From Membranipora membranacea (Eukaryota > Bryozoa > Gymnolaemata > Cheilostomatida > Membraniporidae): a DNA stretch of 64,000 nucleotides. The stretch spans positions 3,288,001 through 3,352,000 of the forward strand of contig OU612068.1 in assembly GCA_914767715.1 (NCBI GenBank). The letters are read 5' to 3'. Position 1 is the stretch's first letter, and each line of letters opens with the position of its first letter. The notes beneath the pieces are model-generated. The model ran no database searches. It was not told where the DNA came from and saw nothing but the letters and a program-made list of their open reading frames with translations. Shown piece after piece: positions 59,201-64,000 of this stretch. A program made the position numbers and the translations under genes.

Positions 59201-61109
59201 CCATGGCTGCACCAACAGCTATACCAGCGAAACCCATCTACAAAGATAAACATGATATATGACCATATTATATTCGAAATTTATTTCAATATAAATCATC
59301 AATCTATCATCCATTCATTGAATTCATGGCAAGCTCATCCTATGCCAATTGAAGTGAAATTTTTAATGGGAGCAAAAACAGACTGATTCCTCGTAAAAGG
59401 ACATTGCCATGCCATTTAAGAACATTTATGGTGTAAAAGTTTTATGGATCTGATGGTTGGCTAGATAAAGGCAATAGAGAAATATAAGAGTGTTCCAAGA
59501 AAGTTACCTCAGTGATTGGAGTGTCAAACACCCTCCTGTCACCAAACTCCTGATGTAATCCTTTTGATACTTTATAAGCACCATCATACAATGCTACCTC
59601 CTCTCCCATGAGAAATACTTTATCATCATGCTTTAATTCTTCTCTGATTGCCTCATTAAGAGCATCCCTAACCGTCATCTGTTGGAGCACCGAGCAAAAA
59701 TAAACAATCACCACATGCTGCTATTGTAAAAAGTAGATACTAGGGTTGGGGCGCATAAATATCTTGGTGCAGAACGCAGAAATATTTTCAATAACGTTAT
59801 ATCACTATTATATAGCCATCTGTAATCATCACATAAAAGGATGAACTATTCCGATGGTTGCCAACATTTCTGCGCTGTGAATGATTTACTTGTTACAATG
59901 TGAAAAAGCATGCCGCATTTGCAATTGAACCAAAAAATACATGAATATAATTTATTATCAGTAACTTTAAGAATTTTTGTTGACTATGTAGCATACTGTC
60001 CATCATCTTGACTTCTTGTTAACTCACCATATTTGCTTCTGAACTCAGACATCGTATCAGCTGTGCATTCTGCCCATTGACCTAAAATTTAATCAAAATT
60101 ATGTATTTGATTCCAAAGACAATTTCTAAGTTTTGACAGCAAGAACATAGCAAGATTTTACCAATATCTTATAACATCAATATAAAAAGAAGAGATCTTT
60201 CTATCTGCAGGCTGAAGAACTACTGCGACTTTTTGTGCACTTGTCACATGCATCCGCAATTATCTAGACCTTGAAAATATTTCTGCTAAAATTTTGAAAT
60301 ATATTTTTGCACATTAATTTTCTGTTCCTGCAGCAAACTTCAATGGCCCTGGTTGGCAGTCAATGTATATGCTAAAAATGGCCATAAAATTTCTTTAAAA
60401 TTTACTACAATCTACGCAATTATGTGGTATTATTAGCTATAGTAGGCTAGGTAGGTGTATTCGAGCATTAGCTGACAGCTGCTAAAGAAGGATTGTCCAG
60501 ACAGGTCTTGACTGTGCGAACGTTTATTATAAGTGATTATATGAGACTTACATTGACCTTGCATTGACTTGCAGGCTTAGATTAAAATCAAAATTGAATA
60601 ACTTAATAATATCTTTCAATGCACTGGCTACATCAGTGCATGATGGACTTGATAGTTGACAGTTGACTTTCATGTTTTGCCATAGTCGGCCCATGTTTTA
60701 ATGATCTGCCTTTTACTTTTGCACCTATCCACAAGTGTTGACACTAGCTGACAATATCATAAAAGTTATTACATTTTTATATGATATAAAATATATATTA
60801 ATTATACATATATATGTATGCTCAAAACAACTGCCTGGGCACATGGGCTCATATAGGGCTTGCAATCCTGTATTTGGCTTCTGCTCCTTGGTTTATGTTC
60901 TAGTTTATTGGTGTCAGATACTGAACATAGGCCAAATACAGGCTTTTAAGCTCAAGGAGCCCATGCCTGGACAGCATGATTGTTGTTGATCACTCTCACA
61001 TTGATTGATGATTTGATGGTGATATCATGATGATGATGATAGGAATAATTCATTCAAAATGAGTCCTTACCTGTCTGCAGACCAATCTCCTCATACAGTT
61101 AGAAAGCAT
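56258..61109 (-). CDS. PDHB: Pyruvate dehydrogenase E1 beta subunit
   Basis: Ten exons, minus strand: 61071-61109, 60028-60081, 59508-59678, 59202-59237, 58518-58659, 57981-58124, 57403-57513, 57025-57116, 56572-56713, 56258-56406. Together 1080 nt, 359 aa, the same as human. With E1-alpha it forms the thiamine-diphosphate tetramer that decarboxylates pyruvate and acetylates E2 lipoyl groups in the matrix. Residues 1-31 are basic and Ser/Asn-rich without acids early on ([13 protein letters not shown]), as in a mitochondrial import signal. The mature part starts [15 protein letters not shown]. Hallmarks: [18 protein letters not shown] (with the TPP-activating Glu), [80 protein letters not shown] and [10 protein letters not shown]. 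The 36-base exon 4 is confirmed by phase. The 3' splice site of intron 6 is duplicated (see 57502-57587). Confidence 0.97.
57502..57587 (-). repeat. Duplicated 3' splice site of PDHB intron 6
   Basis: Two direct copies about 45 bases apart (57502-57542 and 57549-57587) each contain AACAATAATATAGCGCATTATTA. On the gene strand both give a T-rich tract, TAG and a GTxGT/TCGT-ATTTTTG coding start. The downstream copy is the acceptor that keeps the reading frame. The upstream copy (AG complement at 57561-57562) would bring an in-frame stop. Confidence 0.88.
57688..57800 (+). repeat. Possible tRNA-derived SINE head
   Basis: Within PDHB intron 6, the stretch starting ATGGTATCATGGTAAATTGG looks like the 5' half of a tRNA with an A box. 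It is followed by a second TGGTGAATTGG and, at about 57773-57788, a T-arm-like TTGGGTTCAACTCCAA with a B box. The spacing is too long for one functional tRNA and I could not close an acceptor stem. Confidence 0.35.
58187..58223. repeat. Perfect palindrome CAATGAACTCCCTCTTC, inverted
   Basis: In PDHB intron 5, arms CAATGAACTCCCTCTTC and GAAGAGGGAGTTCATTG lie around a 3-base centre. The GAACTCC...GGAGTTCATTG word pair is the same as at 3755-3781. Confidence 0.85.
60833..60970. repeat. Foldback element in PDHB intron 1
   Basis: Outer arms CATGGGCTC (60842-60850) and GAGCCCATG (60957-60965), inner arms CCTGTATTTGGC (60867-60878) and GCCAAATACAGG (60931-60942), all exact. Probably a MITE. Confidence 0.75.
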
Positions 61110-61677
61110 ATCTATGCCAGAGTACCACTGCAATGTCGATTCTGTCAATTCAGATAGTAGAATAGAGCAGTGTGTTTACCTCGTAGATAGATAATACTAA
61201 CTCGGTGTGTCTGCAGAGCAAAAATATTATTTTTAGAATAACCTTGAACTTCAACAGACATCATATCATTGGGTTATTTGTAAAATAGTGTATTTTCATT
61301 GGTCTATCCACCGGCACATAGCTAATTGGTTCATATGGTGATAGTACATCGGAAGTTGTGTCATAACCTCATAAATAGCGTGCAGTAGACAATACAACAC
61401 AATCAATCAAGGAGGTTGGATAAATTCACAGTCTTGATTAATCATACAAGTACTACTAGACAAATGTAAGTACTCAAATTTGTCCAGCAAAAATATTTCT
61501 CAGTGCATTGAAGAGCTCAATTCCCTACATCAAGGTCAAGGTCAAGGTCAAGATGGCAGACAAAGAAAATTAATTCCTGTGAAAAATTCTATCTAATTTG
61601 ACAAAATTAGTAGGGTTCAGACCAGGTTTGCCTCAAACAGTGTGTTAGGATATTGGTAATAACCCTAAGATTCCAAA
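61110..61677. other. PDHB promoter side and 5' region of the retrotransposon
   Basis: The 5' end of the retrotransposon lies somewhere here, but I cannot place it. Triple AGGTCA direct repeats occur at 61533-61550. No other gene is seen. Confidence 0.4.
61530..61556 (+). promoter_or_regulatory. Triple AGGTCA nuclear-receptor-like half-sites
   Basis: Three adjacent AGGTCA units (61533, 61539, 61545), the first embedded in TCAAGGTCA, the extended half-site preferred by ERR/SF-1-type monomer-binding nuclear receptors. They lie about 130 bases before ORF1 of the retrotransposon. Function is inferred from the motif only. A simple 6-bp microsatellite is the alternative. Confidence 0.3.
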
Positions 61678-62715
61678 ATGGTTGTTCCCCAAGCCTCCGA
61701 AACTAACCAGACCCAAAACAGCAGGGACTCACAGGAGGTCAACAAAGGCAGCCAACAGCAGCAACAACAGCAAAGAAATGATGATGATGAAACTCCCTGC
61801 GGCAAATGCAAGGAGGTAGAATGCACTGGCACCATTGGCAATGGGAGGAAGAAAGTCTACAAAACACTCTGGATCAGTTGTGATGCCTGTGCAGTGTGGT
61901 ACCACGCTATATGTCAGGATCTACAAAATGCTGATGCCAATAGCATAAAGAAACTGGCAAATCACGGTGTCCGATGGTATTGTGAAACCTGTATTGCTAA
62001 AAAATGTGAGGGAGATACAGTAGGTAATACTTCTCTCCATCATAAAACCACCATAAACAAATTGGATGGTATTGAAAAGGCCATCAAGGAGATGCAAAAA
62101 TCCTACTCTGCAGCACTCCAAACAAACACCGAACAAATAGCACAGCTGAAAGAGAACTACGCACAGGTTGTGCAAAAATCAGCAAAACAGATAGAAATGG
62201 CAACCGTATCAAATGAAAACACAGAAAAGATGTTACGACGACAACAACAGATGAATGAAGCGGAGTCGAGGAAGCTTAATGCCATAATATATGGTATCAA
62301 TGAAGAAGAATCACCGGTGCTTGACCAAGTTAAACAGTTCATGACGCGGGAGTGCTTTAAAAAGTCTAACCCCCCAGTCATGGCCATGAGACTCGGGCGT
62401 AAATGCAGTGATGAGGACGAAAACAGAAAACCCAGGCCCATAAAACTAGTATTCGAAAATGAGTCCTCAAAGTGGGACTTTGTGAAGCGTGTCAACTCTG
62501 GAACAATGAAACAAGAGAACATATTCTGTAAAATAGATACTAGCCAAGAAGTCAGAAATCAAGAATGGGTGCTGAGAGAGAAAATCCGTGAGCTTAAAGG
62601 CTCTGATGTCACAGCCGAATATCGTATTCGGAACCTACAAATAGAACAAAAACAACTTTCGGGAAATTGGGAGCTCCTGAAACCAGAAGTAAAGGAAAAA
62701 GAAACGACCATCTAA
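61678..62715 (+). CDS. Non-LTR retrotransposon ORF1 protein with PHD finger
   Basis: Single-exon ORF of 345 aa, no introns, unlike the host genes around it. Residues about 23-32 are a Gln run. A PHD-type zinc finger spans about 40-105: CGKCKEVEC, then WISCDACAVWYHAICQDL, then WYCETCIAKK, with Cys4-His-Cys3 spacing visible. A Gln/Lys/Glu-rich coiled coil (about 118-200) follows. A C-terminal block (about 200-320, LNAIIYGINEEES...) resembles the nucleic-acid-binding region of LINE ORF1 proteins. Such ORF1 proteins (CR1/L2-type clades) coat the element RNA. The frame is unbroken. It is followed by ORF2 after a 2-base gap from the stop. Confidence 0.85.
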   Translation: MVVPQASETNQTQNSRDSQEVNKGSQQQQQQQRNDDDETPCGKCKEVECTGTIGNGRKKVYKTLWISCDACAVWYHAICQDLQNADANSIKKLANHGVRWYCETCIAKKCEGDTVGNTSLHHKTTINKLDGIEKAIKEMQKSYSAALQTNTEQIAQLKENYAQVVQKSAKQIEMATVSNENTEKMLRRQQQMNEAESRKLNAIIYGINEEESPVLDQVKQFMTRECFKKSNPPVMAMRLGRKCSDEDENRKPRPIKLVFENESSKWDFVKRVNSGTMKQENIFCKIDTSQEVRNQEWVLREKIRELKGSDVTAEYRIRNLQIEQKQLSGNWELLKPEVKEKETTI

Positions 62716-62717
62716 GT

Positions 62718-64000
62718 ATGCTCTTGGCCAACACAAGATCAGCAAAAGGAAAAACAGCAGTATTACAATCCCTTATAACTGAATTTAACATTGTCTGCCT
62801 TACTGAGACTCATCTCGACTGTACCATACCCAGTAAATCTGTGATCCCTGAGGCACACAAGGCGGTGTTCAGGAGGGACAGAAACATCAGAGGTGGAGGA
62901 GTCCTCATTGCCATAGATAATGATCTCAACCCATCCGAAGTAAAGATAAACAATACAGATGAGGAAATTATTGCTGTTAAGCTCGACCACAAAGTAATCA
63001 TCTGTTGCTATTACAGACCCTGTGTTGCTCTACAAAACATGAGCAAATTGAGAGCTTCCTTCGAAGAGGTAACCAATCACTACACAGATCATAGGATTAT
63101 CCTAATGGGAGACATGAACCTTCCCGAAATAGACTGGGCATCATGCTCCCTAAAACCCAATGCTAGGTACAAACAAACCCATGCAGACTTCCTGACCATG
63201 CTACAGGAAAACAACCTACAACAGCTTGTTAGACAGCCTACTCACATACATGGCAATATTCTGGACCTGATATGTACCAACACAGAGGGTCTTGTTAAAG
63301 ATGTTGACATAGTGTCTCCAGGTCTGAGCGATCATTTTCTGATCACTGCCTCACTTGACCAAAACAAGCCACAGGTGGCAGAATCAAAGCCAAGAGTAGT
63401 CAAACTATACAGACAAGTAGATTCAGAAGGGTATCGAGACTCCTTGCAAATGGTAGTAGATGAGCTAGCCGAGATGAGAGACCCTGACGAGATGTGGAAC
63501 CACTTCACTGTGAAACTCTCCGACGCCCAGAACTCGCATATACCCACAAAGTCCCTCCCTCCTAAGAATAAGAAATGGCCCGAATGGATGGATAAAGTGA
63601 CACACAAACTAATAGAAAAGCAGAGGAAAACTTGGGGAAAGTACAGAGAAACTGGTGATAAGTTCTACCTTCAGAAATATAGTGCAGAAAGGCGTACCAG
63701 CAAACAAGAGTGTCAGCGAAGAAAGAAAGACTACCTCGTCGACAAGATTTGCAAACCACTAGAAAGAGGAAATTCAAAACCCTTCTATAAACATCTAAAA
63801 CATGCCAAATCAAACGACGGACCAAGCATCAGACTGGCTGATAGAAGGGGCATCATCACTGAAGACGAAACACAATGTGCTGAGATTCTGAATGAACACT
63901 TTCAAGCCCAGTTCTGCCCCGACCAACAGTTAGTGCAACCAGAGAGAATGACCACATCAGAGGAGGATCCAATTGAGATCACCACTGAAGGTCTTGTGAA
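62718..64000 (+). CDS. Non-LTR retrotransposon ORF2, endonuclease domain (cut by window end)
   Basis: Open from ATG 62718 to the window end with no stop (at least 427 codons). The visible part is the APE-type endonuclease that nicks target DNA to prime reverse transcription. Motifs in order: LTETHLD (catalytic Glu) near residue 30, GGGVLIAI, CYYRP, GDMNLPEIDW (Asp/Asn), LDLICTN and SDHFLITA (Asp-His). After it comes a charged linker and YKHLKHAK, LADRRGIITED and ILNEHFQAQF, the usual lead-in to the reverse transcriptase, which lies beyond the window. The frame is -1 relative to ORF1. It is already open from 62607, overlapping the end of ORF1, so frameshifting or reinitiation at 62718 could both express it. 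CR1-like by layout; the clade is not certain. Confidence 0.88.
   Translation, partial: MLLANTRSAKGKTAVLQSLITEFNIVCLTETHLDCTIPSKSVIPEAHKAVFRRDRNIRGGGVLIAIDNDLNPSEVKINNTDEEIIAVKLDHKVIICCYYRPCVALQNMSKLRASFEEVTNHYTDHRIILMGDMNLPEIDWASCSLKPNARYKQTHADFLTMLQENNLQQLVRQPTHIHGNILDLICTNTEGLVKDVDIVSPGLSDHFLITASLDQNKPQVAESKPRVVKLYRQVDSEGYRDSLQMVVDELAEMRDPDEMWNHFTVKLSDAQNSHIPTKSLPPKNKKWPEWMDKVTHKLIEKQRKTWGKYRETGDKFYLQKYSAERRTSKQECQRRKKDYLVDKICKPLERGNSKPFYKHLKHAKSNDGPSIRLADRRGIITEDETQCAEILNEHFQAQFCPDQQLVQPERMTTSEEDPIEITTEGLV

Larger units (their letters stand above)
61678..64000 (+). mobile_element. Apparently intact CR1-like LINE, 3' end outside the window
   Basis: ORF1 (61678-62715) and ORF2 (from 62718) on the plus strand show no stop or frameshift in the visible part. 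The element begins upstream of ORF1 at an unplaced point. Its insertion lies head-to-head with PDHB. Confidence 0.85.

Noticed and set aside
1-64000. Search for CRISPR arrays, bacterial operons or a defence-like gene cluster
   Set aside because: The gene structure is entirely eukaryotic. No regularly spaced short direct repeats or clustered functionally linked genes are present.

Overview
The window is nuclear DNA from a non-vertebrate animal. It is AT-rich, and its genes have many short exons (about 60-320 bases) separated by GT-AG introns of about 70-1000 bases. Gene content is metazoan: a Virilizer/VIRMA m6A-writer subunit, a C7orf57-type protein, JMJD4, two tetraspanins, La, prohibitin and PDH E1-beta. 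Non-LTR retroelements with a PHD-finger ORF1 and many short hairpin elements are scattered between and within genes. I cannot name the phylum from the sequence alone. All exon models were built by hand from splice sites, phase and family similarity. For every complete gene the exon lengths sum to a multiple of three and give a protein close to the usual family length.

Layout. About 0.8-1.9 kb (+): 3' part of a tandem HMG-box gene. 3.46-19.64 kb (+): VIRMA, 34 coding exons, 1791 aa. 22.1-24.7 kb (-): C7orf57-like gene, 7 exons. 25.8-27.05 kb (-): dead non-LTR reverse-transcriptase fragment. 27.08-32.69 kb (+): JMJD4, 8 exons. 33.18-34.17 kb: exact 496-bp tandem duplication. 34.5-37.4 kb and 39.9-42.2 kb (-): two tetraspanin genes with identical exon lengths. 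44.27-48.53 kb (-): La/SSB, 11 exons. 50.1-50.6 kb (+): 3' relic of a non-LTR element. 51.38-53.40 kb (+): prohibitin 1. 54.26-54.58 kb: piggyBac-like MITE with TTAA duplications. 56.26-61.11 kb (-): PDHB, 10 exons. 61.68 kb to the end (+): apparently intact non-LTR retrotransposon (ORF1 and the endonuclease half of ORF2) cut by the window edge.

The host genes are mostly unrelated housekeeping genes: RNA methylation, translation-termination-factor hydroxylation, RNA polymerase III transcript binding, the mitochondrial inner-membrane prohibitin ring and pyruvate oxidation. I see no operon-like or defence-type system. The unusual material is structural: an inverted copy of prohibitin exon 1 inside its own intron 2, a duplicated 3' splice site in PDHB, a candidate truncating terminal exon and a GC-AG intron in VIRMA, and a recurring family of perfect or near-perfect palindromes.
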